Assembly: GCF_029227915.1 (NCBI RefSeq)
Contig: NC_079886.1
Coordinates: 26,514,501 to 26,578,500 of the forward strand
Length of the DNA: 64,000 nucleotides
Direction: 5' to 3'
From: Hydractinia symbiolongicarpus
Lineage: Eukaryota > Cnidaria > Hydrozoa > Anthoathecata > Hydractiniidae
Within the stretch, counting starts at the first letter, position 1. Every line of letters starts with the position of its first letter. The position numbers and the translations under genes were made by a program. The notes beneath the pieces were generated by a model. That model did no database searches, had not been told where the DNA came from, and saw only the letters and a program-made list of their open reading frames with translations. Positions 12,701-24,147 of the stretch are shown here, in pieces.

Positions 12701-15289
12701 TTAGTGGTGAAAAAATAATTTAAAGAATCGTTTGGGAAATGAGCTTACTCCCTGGGTACTTTCTTTGTATACTTTTCACTGTACGGGCCGAATCCGTGCT
12801 ATACGGAAAATCGCGAGTTTTCGTTTGCCGGCGATTAAACTCCTTTTATTCAGCATCTCATCAAAAATGAAATCATTTTTGAAAACTACAAATCTCATGC
12901 GTTTTAGTGGTGAAAAAATAATTTAAAGAATCGTTCGGGAAGTGAGTTTACTCCCTGGGTACTTTCTTTGCATAGTTTTGACTATACGGGCCGAGTCCGG
13001 GATTTATCGGGAAATTGCGGGTTTTCGTTTGCCGGCGATTAAACTCCTTTTATTCAGCGTCTCATCAAAAATGAAATCGTTTTTGAAAACTACAAGTCTG
13101 ACGCGTTTTAGTGGTAAAGAAATAATTTAAAAAATCGTTCGGCAAATGAGTTTACTCCCTGGGTATTTTCTTTGTATACATTCGACTATACAGCCAAGCC
13201 CGGGATTTAATTGAAATCGCGGGTTTTCGTTGGCCGGCGATTAAACTCCTTTTATTGACCGTCTCATCAAAAACGAAATCATTTTTGAAAACTACAAGTC
13301 TTATGCGTTTTAGTGATAAAAAATTAATTTAAAAAATCGTTCGGGAAATGAGTTTACTCCCAGTTTAATTTCTTTGTATACATTTGACTATACGGGTCAA
13401 GCCCGGGATTTACGGCAAATCGCGGGTTTGCGTTTGCCGGCGATCAAACTCCTTTTATTCAGCGTCTCATCAAAAATGAAATCATTTTTGAAAACTACAA
13501 GTCTCATGCGTTTTAGTGCTAAAGAAATAATTTAAAAAATCGTTCGGCAAATGAGTTTACTCCCTGGGTATTTTCTTTGTATACATTCGACTATACAGCC
13601 AAGCCCGGGATTTACGGGAAATCGCGGGTTTTCGTTGGCCGGCGATTAAACTCCTTTTATTCACCGTCTCATCAAAAACGAAATCATTTTTGAAAACTAC
13701 AAGTCTCATGCGTTTTAGTGGTGAAAACATAATATAAAAAATCGTTCGGGAAATGAGTTTACTCCCAGTTTACTTTCTTTGTATACATTTGACTATACGG
13801 GTCAAGCCCGGGATTTACGGCAAATCGCGGGTTTTCGTTTGCCGGCGATTAAACTCCTTTTATTCAGCGTCTCATCAAAAATGAAATCATTTTTGAAAAC
13901 TAAAAGTCTCATGCGTTTTAGTGATGAAGAAATAAAGAATCGTTCGGGAAGTGAGTTTACTCCCTGGGTATTTTCTTTGTATACATTCGACTATACAGCT
14001 AAGCCCGGGATTTACGGGAAATCGCGGGTTCTCATTGGCCGGCGATTAAACTCCTTTTATTCACCGTCTCATCAAAAACGAAATCATTTTTGAAAACTAC
14101 AAGTCTCATGCGTTTTAATGGTGAAAAAATAATTTAAAAAATCGTTCGGGAAATGAGTTTACTCCCAGTTTACTTCTTTGTATACATTTGACTATACGGG
14201 TCAAGCCCGGGATTTACGGCAAATCGCGGGTTTGGGTTTGCCGGCGATCAAACTCCTTTTATTCAGCGTCTCATCAAAAATGAAATCATTTTTGAAAACT
14301 ACAAGTCTCATGCGTTTTAGTGCTAAAGAAATAATTTAAAAAATCGTTCGGCAAATGAGTTTACTCCCTGGGTATTTTCTTTGTATACATTCGACTATAC
14401 AGCCAAGCCCGGGATTTACGGGAAATCGCGGGTTTTCGTTGGCCGGCGATTAAACTCCTTTTATTCACCGTCTCATCAAAAACGAAATCATTTTTGAAAA
14501 CTACAAGTCTCATGCGTTTTAGTGGTGAAAACATAATATAAAAAATCGTTCGGGAAATGAGTTTACTCCCAGTTTACTTTCTTTGTATACATTTGACTAT
14601 ACGGGTCAAGCCCGGGATTTACGGCAAATCGCGGGTTTTCGTTTGCCGGCGATTAAACTCCTTTTATTCAGCGTCTCATCAAAAATGAAATCATTTTTGA
14701 AAACTAAAAGTCTCATGCGTTTTAGTGATGAAGAAATAAAGAATCGTTCGGGAAGTGAGTTTACTCCCTGGGTATTTTCTTTGTATACATTCGACTATAC
14801 AGCTAAGCCCGGGATTTACGGGAAATCGCGGGTTCTCATTGGCCGGCGATTAAACTCCTTTTATTCACCGTCTCATCAAAAACGAAATCATTTTTGAAAA
14901 CTACAAGTCTCATGCGTTTTAGTGGTGAAAAAATAATTTAAAAAATCGTTCGGGAAATGAGTTTACTCCCAGTTTACTTTCTTTGTATACATTCGACTAT
15001 ACGGGTCAAGCCCGGGATTTACGGCAAATCGCTGGTTTTTGTTTGCCGGCGTTTAAACTCCTTTTATTTAGCGTCTCATCAAAAATGAAATCATTTTTGA
15101 AAATTACAAGTCTTATGCGTTTTAGTGGTAAAAAATTAATTTAAAAAATCGTTCGGGAAATAAGTTTACTCCCAGTTTACTTTCTTTGCATACATTTGAC
15201 TATCCGGGTCAAGCCCGGGATTTACGGCAAATCGCGGGTTTTCGTTTGCCGGCGATTAAACTCCTTTTATTCAGCGTCTCATCAAAAAT
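9322..15289. repeat. Long segmental duplication, copy 2 (paired with 1-5968)
   Basis: This copy lies 9321 bp to the right of copy 1. It carries the same monomer order, the same 812-bp and 804-bp higher-order units, the same hybrid monomer and the same short monomers. Its left boundary cannot be fixed because copy 1 runs off the window. Immediately upstream, 8319-9786 also matches 5884-7351 at an offset of 2435 bp, so duplications are nested. Confidence 0.88.
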
Positions 15290-17862
15290 GAAATCATTTT
15301 TGAAAACTACAAGTCTCATGCGTTTTAGTGGTGAAGAAATAAAGAATCGTTCGGGAAGTGAGTTTACTCCCTGGGTATTTTCTTTGTATACATTCGACTA
15401 TACGGCTAAGCTCGGGATTTACGGGAAATCGCGGGTTTTCATTGGCCGGCGATTAAACTCCTTTTATTCAGCGTCTCATCAAAAACGAAATCATTTTTGA
15501 AAACTACAAGTCTCATGCGTTTTAGTGGTGAAAACATAATATAAAAAATCGTTCGGAAAATGAGTTTACTCCCAGTTTACTTTCTTTGTATACATTTGAC
15601 TATACGGGTCAAGCCCGGGATTTACGGCAAATCGCGGGTTTTTGTTTGCCGGCGATTAAACTCCTTTTATTCAGCGTCTCATCAAAAATGAAATCATTTT
15701 TGAGAACTACAAGTCTCATGCGGTTCAGTGGTGAAAGAATAATTAAAAGAATCGTTTGGGAAATGAGTTTACTCCCTGGGTACTTTCTTTGTATACTTTT
15801 CACTGTACGGGCAGAGTCCGTGCTATACGGAAAATCGCGGGTTTTCGTTTGCCGGTGATTAAACTCCTTTTATTCAGCGTCTCATCAAAAATGAAATTAT
15901 TTTTGAAAACTACAAGTCTCATGCGTTTTAGTGGTGAAAAAATAATTTAAAGAATCGTTCGGGAAGTGAGTTTACTCCCTGGGTACTTTCTTTGTATACT
16001 TTTGACTATACGGGCCGAGTCCGGGATTTATCGGGAAATTGCGGGTTTTCGTTTGCCGGCGATTAAACTCCTTTTATTCAGCGTCTCATCAAAAATGAAG
16101 TCGTTTTTGAAAACTACAAGTCTTATGCGTTTTAGTGGTAAAAAATTAATTTAAAAAATCGTTCGGGAAATGAGTTTACTCCCAGTTTACTTTCTTTCTA
16201 TACATTCGACTATACGGGTCAAGCCCGGGATTTACGGCAAATCGCGGGTTTTCGTTTGCCGGCGATTAAACTCCTTTTATTCAGCGTCTCATCAAAAATG
16301 AAATCATTTTTGAAAACTACAAGTCTCATGCGTTTTAGTGGTGAAGAAATAATTTAAAAAATCGTTCGGGAAATGAGTTTACTCCCTGGGTATTTTCTTT
16401 GTATACATTCGACTATACGGCCAAGCCCGGGATTTACGGGAAATCGCGGGTTTTCGTTTGCCGGCGATTAAACTCCTTTTATTCAGCGTCTCATCAAAAA
16501 CGAAATCATTTTTGAAAACTACAAGTCTCATGCGCTTTAGTGGTGAAAAATAATTTAAAGAATCGTTCGGGAAATGAGTTTACTCCTTGGATACTTTCTT
16601 TGTATACTTTTGACTATACGGGCCGAGTCCGGGATTTACGGGAAATCGCGGGTTTTCGTTTGCCGGCGATTAAACTGCTTTTATTCAGCGTCTCATAAAA
16701 AAAGAAATCATTTTTGAAAACTACAAGTCTCATGCGTTTTAGTGGTGAAAAAATAATTTAAAGAATCGTTCGGGAAATGAGTTTACTCCCAGTTTACTTT
16801 CTTTGTATACATTCGACTATACGGCCAAGCCCGGGATTTACGGGAAATCGCGGGTTTTCGTTTGCCGGCGATTAAACTCCTTTTATTCAGCGTCTCATCA
16901 AAAATGAAATTATTTTTGAAAACTACAAGTCTCATGCGTTTTAGTGGTGAAAAAATAATTTAAAGAATCGTTCGGGAAGTGAGTTTACTCCCTGGGTACT
17001 TTCTTTGTATACTTTTGACTATACGGGCCGAGTCCGGGGTTTATCGAGAAATTGCGGGTTTTCGTTTGCCGGCGATTAAACTCCTGTTATTTAGCGTCTC
17101 ATCAAAAATGAAATCGTTTTTGAAAACTACAAGTCTTATGCATTTTAGTGGTAAAAAATTAATTTAAAAAATCGTTCATGAAATGAGTTTACTCCCAGTT
17201 TACTTTCTTTGTATATATTTGACTATACGGGTCAAGCCCGGGATTTACGGCAAATCGCGGGTTTTCGTTTGCCGGCGATCAAACTCCTTTTATTCAGCGT
17301 CTCATCAAAAATAAAATCATTTTTGAAAACTACAAGTCTCATGCGTTTTAGTGGTAAAAATAATTTAAAAAATCGTTCGGCAAATGAGTTTACTCCCTGG
17401 GTATTTTCTTTGTATACATTCGACTATACGGCCAAGCCCGGGATTTACGGGAAATCGCGGGTTTTCGTTGGCCGGCGGTTAAATTCCTTTTATTCAGCGT
17501 CTCATCAAAAACGAAATCATTTTTGAAAACTACAAGTCTCATGCGTTTTAGTGGTGAAAAAATAATTTAAAAAATCGATCGGGAAATGAGTTTACTCCCA
17601 GTTTACTTTCTTTGTATACATTCGACTATACTGGTCAAGCCCGGGAGTTACGGCAAATCGCGGGTTTTCGTTTGCCGGCGATTAAACTCCTTTTATTCAG
17701 CGTCTCATCAAAAATGAAATCATTTTTGAAAACTACAAGTCTCATGCGTTTTAGTGGTGAAGAAATAATTTAAAAAATCGTTCGGGAAATGAGTTTACTC
17801 CCTGGGTATTTTCTTTGTATACATTCGACTATACGGCCAAGCCCGGGATTTACGGGAAATCG
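15290..17862. repeat. Divergent satellite monomers without a long higher-order unit
   Basis: Single 203-bp monomers of mixed type occupy this stretch after the end of the 9.3-kb duplication. I saw no multi-kilobase copy of it elsewhere in the window. It includes a short monomer (GAAATAAAGAATCG near 15338) and a few private substitutions such as GTATATATTTG near 17210. Confidence 0.7.
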
Positions 17863-20299
17863 CGGGTTTTCGTTTGCCGGCGATTAAACTCCTTTTATTC
17901 AGCGTCTCATCAAAAACGAAATCATTTTTGAAAACTACAAGTCTCATGCGTTTTAGTGGTGAATAATAATTTAAAGAATCGTTCGGGAAATGAGTTTACT
18001 CCCTGGGTACTTTCTTTGTATACTTTTGACTATACGGGCTGAGTCCGGGATTTACGGGAAATCGCGGGTTTTTGTTTGCCGGCGATTAAACTGCTTTTAT
18101 TCAGCGTCTCATAAAAAATGAAATCATTTTTGAAAACTACAAGTCTCGTGCGTCTTAGTGGTGAAGAAATAATTTAAAAAATCGTTCGGGAAATGAGTTT
18201 ACTCCCTGGGTAATTTCTTTGTATAAATTCGGCTATACGGCCAAGCCCGGGATTTAGGGGAAATCGCGGGTTTTCGTTTGCCGGCGATTAAACTGCTTTT
18301 ATTCAGCGTCTCATCAAAAACGAAATCATTTTTGAAAACTACAAGTCTCATGCGTTTTAGTGGTGAAAAAAAATTTAAAGAATCGTTCGGGAAATGAGTT
18401 TACTCCCTGGGTACTTTCTTTGTATACTTTTGACTATACGGGCCGAGTCTGGGATTTACGGGAAATCGCGGGTTTTGTTTGCCGGCGATTAAACTCCTTT
18501 TATTCAGCGTTTCATAAAAAATGAAATCATTTTTGAAAACTACAAGTCTCGTGCGTCTTAGTGGTGAAGAAATAATTTAAAAAATCGTTCGGGAAATAAG
18601 TTTACTCCCTGGGTACTTTCTTTGTATAAATTCGACTATACGGGCCGATTCCAGGATATACGGGAAATCGCGGGTTTTCGTTTGCCGGCGATTAAACTTT
18701 TTTTATTCAGCGTCTCATCAAAAATGAAATCATTTTTAAAAACTACACGTCTCATGCGTTTTAGTGGTGAAAAAATAATTTAAAGAATCGTTCGGGAAAT
18801 GAGTTTAATCTCTGCGTACTTTCTTTGTATACTTTTGACTATACGGGCAGGGTCCGGGATTTACGGGAAATCGCGGATTTTCCTTTGCCGGAGATTAAAC
18901 TCCTTTTATTCAGCGTCTCATCAAAAACGAAATCATTTTTGAAAACTACAATTCTCATGCGTTTTAATGGTGAAAAAAAAATTTAAAAAATCGTTCGGGA
19001 AATGAGTTTACTCCTGGGTACTTTCTTTGTATACATTCGACTATACGGGCCGATTCCAGGATATACGGGAAATCGCGGGTTTTCGTTTGCCGGCGATTAA
19101 ACTCCTTTTATTCAGCGTCTCATCAAAAACGAAATCATTTTTGAAAACTACAAGTCTCATGCGTTTTAGTGGTGAATAATAATTTAAAGAATCGTTCGGG
19201 AAATGAGTTTACTCCCTGGGTACTTTCTTTGTATACTTTTGACTATACGGGCTGAGTCCGGGATTTACGGGAAATCGCGGGTTTTTGTTTGCCGGCGATT
19301 AAACTGCTTTTATTCAGCGTCTCATAAAAAATGAAATCATTTTTGAAAACTACAAGTCTCGTGCGTCTTAGTGGTGAAGAAATAATTTAAAAAATCGTTC
19401 GGGAAATGAGTTTACTCCCTGGGTAATTTCTTTGTATAAATTCGGCTATACGGCCAAGCCCGGGATTTAGGGGAAATCGCGGGTTTTCGTTTGCCGGCGA
19501 TTAAACTGCTTTTATTCAGCGTCTCATCAAAAACGAAATCATTTTTGAAAACTACAAGTCTCATGCGTTTTAGTGGTGAAAAAAAATTTAAAGAATCGTT
19601 CGGGAAATGAGTTTACTCCCTGGGTACTTTCTTTGTATACTTTTGACTATACGGGCCGAGTCTGGGATTTACGGGAAATCGCGGGTTTTGTTTGCCGGCG
19701 ATTAAACTCCTTTTATTCAGCGTTTCATAAAAAATGAAATCATTTTTGAAAACTACAAGTCTCGTGCGTCTTAGTGGTGAAGAAATAATTTAAAAAATCG
19801 TTCGGGAAATAAGTTTACTCCCTGGGTACTTTCTTTGTATAAATTCGACTATACGGGCCGATTCCAGGATATACGGGAAATCGCGGGTTTTCGTTTGCCG
19901 GCGATTAAACTTTTTTTATTCAGCGTCTCATCAAAAATGAAATCATTTTTAAAAACTACACGTCTCATGCGTTTTAGTGGTGAAAAAATAATTTAAAGAA
20001 TCGTTCGGGAAATGAGTTTAATCTCTGCGTACTTTCTTTGTATACTTTTGACTATACGGGCAGGGTCCGGGATTTACGGGAAATCGCGGATTTTCCTTTG
20101 CCGGAGATTAAACTCCTTTTATTCAGCGTCTCATCAAAAACGAAATCATTTTTGAAAACTACAATTCTCATGCGTTTTAATGGTGAAAAAAAAATTTAAA
20201 AAATCGTTCGGGAAATGAGTTTACTCCTGGGTACTTTCTTTGTATACATTCGACTATACGGGCCGATTCCAGGATATACGGGAAATCGCGGGTTTTCGT
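17863..20299. repeat. 1213-bp tandem duplication (two units of six monomers) next to retrotransposon copy A
   Basis: The marker GGTGAATAATAATTT occurs near 17961 and again 1213 bp later near 19174. The sequence between, including TCCAGGATATACGG, AATCTCTGCG and TTTTCCTTTGCCGGAG variants, repeats in the same order. The match ends where 19102 reads ACTCC but the second copy reads ACTTT. The last monomers of the second unit form the left flank of retrotransposon copy A and are also found left of copy B. Confidence 0.8.
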
Positions 20300-20523
20300 T
20301 TGCCGGCGATTAAACTTTTTTTATTCAGCGTCTCATCAAAAATGAAATCATTTTTAAAAACTACACGTCTCATGCGTTTTAGTGGTGAAAAAATAATTTA
20401 AAGAATCGTTTGGGAAATGAGTTTACTCCCTGGGTACTTTCTTTGTATACTTTTGACTATACGGGCCGAGTCCTGGATTTACGGGAAATTGCGGGTTTTC
20501 GTTTGCTGGCGATTAAACCCTTT

Positions 20524-20550
20524 TTATTATTATTATTATTATTATTATTA
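20524..20550. repeat. (TTA)9 microsatellite = (TAA)9 3' tail of retrotransposon copy A
   Basis: Nine TTA units abut the satellite target sequence. On the minus strand they are the TAA-repeat tail that replaces a poly(A) tail. TAA-type tails are known from I-factor-like and some other LINEs. Copy B has ten units. Confidence 0.9.
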
Positions 20551-20836
20551 AAAGACTATATTCTGGCATATCCATATACAAATATACATAGCTCTTCATC
20601 CAGAAAATTTTAAACAAGGAGATTAATAAAATTTAAAATATATGTATATATATACATTATGCTTACACTAAAAGAAATTTCTAATATATATTAAAAAACA
20701 ATACTAATGATAATATTGTTAAAAGAAACGGACGAGAAAACAAAAACAAAAACAAAAAAACAGAAGAGAAAGTGCGCGATTTGAGTAAGGAAAAGTCAAT
20801 TAACGCATAACAACAGAATGATCCACAAAAATTTAC
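20551..20836 (-). other. 3' UTR of retrotransposon copy A
   Basis: This A/T-rich non-coding stretch lies between the coding stop (20837-20839) and the TAA tail. The plus strand shows a run of CAAAAA units near 20738-20760, which differs slightly from copy B, and TATATGTATATATATA-like sequence near 20640. I see no open frame of note. Confidence 0.75.
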
Positions 20837-21691
20837 TTAAATTTCTTTCAGTAAAAATAATTTTGTCTCTCTTTTAAATGTTATCAGCTTTTTAATCGAG
20901 CGAATGTCTTTAGGAAGTCGATTGAAAGACGTAGTTGTTACATCTTCGAAAGTGTTTTTGCGAAGTGATGTCTTTAATCGAATTTCGTCAGCATTTCGAA
21001 GAGTTCTTTTGTGAACAACAATTTCATTTTTCAAATACTTTGGCCAATTATTCTGATGAACACTTTTAAAGGCTGTGATCATCAAATGCCATTCTCGTCT
21101 TTGTTTAATAGGTAACCAACCTAAACGTGTTATATCTTCAGTATGGCTGTACTTATTCCATACAAAGCTGGCTGCACATATCATCACTTTATGCAGCTTT
21201 CGAATTTGGATGGCTGTTAATGGAATATAAACAGTGTCGTTAAAGTCTAATTTTGACAAGACTAGCATTTCAGCTAATTGTTTTCGTAACTTAAATGGTG
21301 CCATGCGTTTTAGTTTACGTAATATAGATAAGATGCCATGACAACACGATACTACACTCTGTACATGATCATTCCAACTTAGGTGTTCATCTAATTTAAC
21401 ACCCAATACAGACCATGTTGGAACTCTTTCAATCTGTAAGTCATCCAGTTTGATATCAGTACAATCGAGGTCGTTGAGATTGTGTCGTATTGACATTTGT
21501 GATGCTGAAAACACCATTAACTTTGTTTTTTCCTTGTTCAGAACAAGATTGTTATTTGTAAACCATCTTTGAAGTTGACTTATATCTCCGTTTATTTGTT
21601 CCTTTGCCTTCGCAAGATTATTTAATTTTGTGGACGTAAACAAAGTGGTGTCGTCAGCATACTGTAACGTACTCGTTGTCAAATTTCCAGG
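20837..21691 (-). pseudogene. Reverse transcriptase C-terminal part, copy A (motif C onward), out of frame with upstream part
   Basis: This frame supplies the catalytic YADD box (motif C) shortly after its start. It then has the LNKEKTKLMVFS segment (motif D region), LGVKLDEHLSW (motif E region) and a C-terminal region with LGWLPIKQRRE that is typical of CR1/L2-like elements, ending LLKEI. It is about 281 codons from the first TTG and has no ATG near the start, so it is a continuation rather than an independent gene. An in-frame stop lies just upstream at 21692-21694, and the upstream frame ends at 21679. Any join must therefore fall in the roughly 12 bases where both frames are open. It differs from copy B at few residues (Ala versus Ser after NNL, and Ala versus Thr in VFS-SQ). 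A finger, palm and thumb without motifs A and B cannot be active alone. Confidence 0.85.
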
Positions 21692-23667
21692 TCAGTGACG
21701 TATAAATTGAAAATAACAGGGCCTAATATTGACCCTTGCGGCACACCAGATGTGATGTTACAAAATTCAGAGGTCTTATCATTAATTCGCACAATTTGTT
21801 TTCTGCCACACAAGTAACTCAAAATTAGTTCAACAAACTCTTTGGAAAAACCGATTTGGTTGAGTTTCCTCATTGTAGTTTCATATTGAACAGTATCAAA
21901 GGCTTTCAAAAAGTCAGCTAATACTACAAGACTGATTTCGTTTTTACTCATTGCTTCTTTGATATCCGTTCTAAGTTTCATCAACAAAGTAGTCGAGGAG
22001 TGTCCTTTTCGGTACCCGGACATCGTTTCGGAATATAAAGAATTCTCATCCATAAAGATTATCATTTGTGTAAGGATAAGACGTTCAAATACTTTGGATA
22101 AAATAGGAAGGATGGAGATCGGTCGTAGTTCTTTTATTGATGTAGGAACATTCACTTTTGGAATAGGTGCGACTCTTGCCACTTTCCATTGACACGGGAA
22201 GCATTTTTTCTCAATGCACGTATTTATAATATGTGTTAGAACAGAAGAAATTTCATTTGCTAGTAATTTAACATATTTCACTGGTATATCATCAAACCCA
22301 GTTGATATATCGTTACGTAGTCCTTTAAGTTCTTTAAGTACCTCCTCATACTTAACATGTCTGAGTTGAAACATTTTGGAAGTCGATGGTGGTAATGTTT
22401 GGAGTACTTCGTTTAAATCAATTTCAGATTTTGGAATTGATCCAGTAACTCGCTCAGCTGTTCCGGCAAAAAAAGTGTTTACACCATCAGCGTCAAAATG
22501 AAGAGGCTTCGAAGGAGGATGTAAAATTCGATTGATAGTGTTCCACACTTCTTTCGAGTTTTCAGAACTAAGTGCTTTTCTATAAAAGGAAACTTTAGCT
22601 TTCTTGATCTTTTTCTTAACAGAGTTTTTAAGTTGTCGAAATTCGTTCCATATCATTTGATCGTTAGTTTCATGAGCAAGTTTTCGAATTTTATTTCGCT
22701 TCGTTTGGTCACTTTTTATGTTTAAAGTATGAATCCATGGAGATGGTGGTCTTGTTATTTTTGTTTTTCTTAACGGGGCATGTCTATCAATGCAATCTTG
22801 CATGAACTTGTGAAGTATCTCCACTTTTTCTTCTGGATCATCTATAGCGTATATAACTGATGTCGGTAGGTATGAGAAATCCGACACAAAAGATTCCCTA
22901 TCAAGCTGCCTTTCATCTCTTATCATTTTATATCGAGGTTTAAACTTATCGTATTTAATGTTGATGATAGCGTAAGGTCCATCATGGTCACTAATAGTTT
23001 CGCATGGTAATACATCAGTATGTGCGATTTTGGTATTATTGTTAATTATCATATGATCGATCAATGTTGCGCTTAAAGGAGTCGTCCTGGTTGGCTTTGA
23101 TACTATCTGTTTAAGGTTGAATGCAGATAAAATATTGTTGTACTGTCTTACTTGGCAACATTCTGGTTTGAGAAGATTTATGTTTATGTCCCCTGTTATA
23201 AGTAGCAGGCCATCCCATGTTGTTTGGATATAAGTTATCAAATCTTCAAATTTAGTTAACCAGTCAGAAAAGGAGATGATTCTTTCCGAGCGGTATATGA
23301 CCCCAAGAAGTAGTTTACTATGCTTGTTTCGGCCATCTACCTCGATCCATATATGCTCTAAATTTTCGTACATATCATTAATATCCTTTCGAATGCGATA
23401 TTTGATCAAACTGTTCACATAAATTCCAACACCCCCTCCTCGAATTTGGTCTCTATTCACATATTCCATTGAGTAACCAGGTATACGGACGTATTCCAAT
23501 AAATTAGCATTATTTTTTAGCCATGTTTCGGATAAGCAAACAATGTCGAATGGGTGGTCATCCAATAATACCAGTAAATCGTTAAAATTAGATGTCATCG
23601 ATTGTGTGTTTATGTGCAGTACTCTCAATTTTTGATAATGTTCATGCAATGCGTGTTGATGACTGCT
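21679..23667 (-). pseudogene. Endonuclease and N-terminal reverse transcriptase, copy A
   Basis: The frame continues directly after the premature stop at 23668-23670. The apurinic-type endonuclease shows HINTQS (Asn), LSETWL (Glu), RGGGVGIYV, ITGDININLL (Asp, Asn), LIDHMI and ISDHD (catalytic Asp-His), in the expected order. Reverse transcriptase motifs follow: QWKVARVAPIPK, LRPISILPILSKVFERLI, SGYRKGHSSTTLL, VLADFLKAFDTV (motif A) and SGVPQGSILGP (motif B). The frame stops at TGA (21679-21681) right after YVTDLEI, before the YADD box. Motif A reads DFLKAFD where copy B has DFSKAFD. The first initiator-like codon in this frame is TTG, so no independent start is supported. Most differences from copy B that I found change an amino acid, as expected for a copy no longer under selection. 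Confidence 0.85.
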
Positions 23668-24147
23668 TTATGTTGCACCTGAAATAGTTGATGAAATAGT
23701 TGAATTCAAATCATTCTCTCGCGCAAACGGCATTAATAAGTGTGTACAGTCAGTACATGTCCACTTTACCGGAATACAATTCATTATGGAATGTGTCAAG
23801 TTGGTATCAACACATTTTGCATGAGTTTGATTAAAACACGTTTCACAGGCGAGCTGCTTTTGATTTCGTCTGATAGTTGCTCTACATTTAATGCACTTAG
23901 TTGCTTGGGGTTTGGGCCCTGGGTTGGTTTCCACGTCGCCACTTTGCAAAATAATATTAAATGTAGCACACGTATTGTTATAATAGGAGACTCTTGCTTT
24001 ACCTCTTTTAATAACGTAACTATAGCTTCTGTCACCTTTTACAATCGTTGCATTTATTTCAATGGTCTCAATGCTATCGTTAAAATCAATACATAAAGTA
24101 ATTAGTGATGTTATTAATATTACGGCATAAGACATTGTGGTTACCAT
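23668..24147 (-). pseudogene. N-terminal part of retrotransposon protein, copy A: hydrophobic segment, 2A-like motif, PHD-type finger
   Basis: I start at ATG 24147-24145, which sits in ACCATGG, a strong eukaryotic initiation context; the open frame extends a little further upstream without an ATG. The 159 residues begin with a hydrophobic stretch (about residues 5-21, AVILITSLITLCI) resembling a signal peptide or anchor. GDVETNPGP follows at residues 70-78, then a Cys4-His-Cys3 finger (Cys85, Cys88, Cys101, Cys104, His109, Cys112, Cys131, Cys134). Translation ends at TAA 23670-23668, where copy B has TAC (Tyr). The same frame resumes at once with the endonuclease, so this is a nonsense-broken gene. 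Relative to copy B, Thr, Gln and Val replace Met, Arg and Ala around the finger, but all zinc ligands are kept. Confidence 0.85.
23914..23940 (-). other. 2A-like ribosome-skipping motif, copy A
   Basis: The codons encode GDVETNPGP, matching the known D-x-E-x-N-P-G-P 2A signature. Skipping of the Gly-Pro bond would separate a ~77-residue leader from the rest. The Pro codon after Asn differs from copy B (CCA versus CCC), a silent change. Confidence 0.85.

Larger units (their letters stand above)
1..20523. repeat. Satellite DNA block I, ~203-bp monomer, tandem array
   Basis: About 100 head-to-tail copies of a unit of about 203 bp fill this block. Landmarks recurring in each unit are TTTAGTGGTGAA, a TTTAAA-type A/T tract, ATCGTTCGGGAAATGAG, TTTCTTTGTATAC, AAGCCCGGGATTTACGG, GCCGGCGATTAAACTCC, TTCAGCGTCTCATC and ACTACAAGTCTCATGCG. 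The spacing is clearest at 6035 and 6238, where equivalent points lie exactly 203 bp apart. Several monomer families alternate: one with ATACGGGTCAAGCCC, one with ATACAGCCAAGCCC and GGCCGGCG, one with TGTACGGGCCGAATCCGTG, and one with GCATAGTTTTGAC. The repeat has no similarity to the retrotransposon apart from a shared A/T-rich junction. Open frames of 60-104 codons occur in many units, but 203 is not divisible by three and they end within each unit or dimer, so I regard the block as non-coding. A centromeric or other heterochromatic location is plausible but not shown. Confidence 0.97.

Noticed and set aside
15609-15803. Minus-strand open frame of 64 codons, and similar ones at 37288, 40536, 42362, 45400, 47423, 48435, 50460 and 52081
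   Set aside because: Reverse-strand reading of the same monomers; no start context, domain or codon signal.
1-20523. CRISPR-like array
   Set aside because: The whole 203-bp unit is repeated; there is no alternation of short identical repeats with unique spacers, and the retrotransposons show the DNA is eukaryotic.
570-20613. Dozens of similar 60-104-codon plus-strand open frames, apparently conserved small proteins with MSLLPGYF or FRLPAIKLLLFSVSSK
   Set aside because: They are the satellite monomer read in frame. The period of 203 bp is not a multiple of three, families read the same DNA in different frames, and the apparent conservation is repeat identity.
20837-21682. Independent gene for the YADD-containing 281-codon frame
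   Set aside because: It starts with TTG, has no upstream ATG, and begins exactly where the upstream reverse transcriptase frame is lost, so it is the second half of one broken gene.
23796-24035. 79-codon minus-strand frame overlapping the PHD region (also 29206-29445)
   Set aside because: An alternative frame inside the main coding region; the main frame carries the 2A motif and all zinc ligands.
23740-24096. 118-codon plus-strand open frame over the N-terminal retrotransposon region (also 29150-29506), with 77-codon frames at 21959 and 27369
   Set aside because: Antisense shadows of the well supported minus-strand endonuclease/reverse transcriptase frame.
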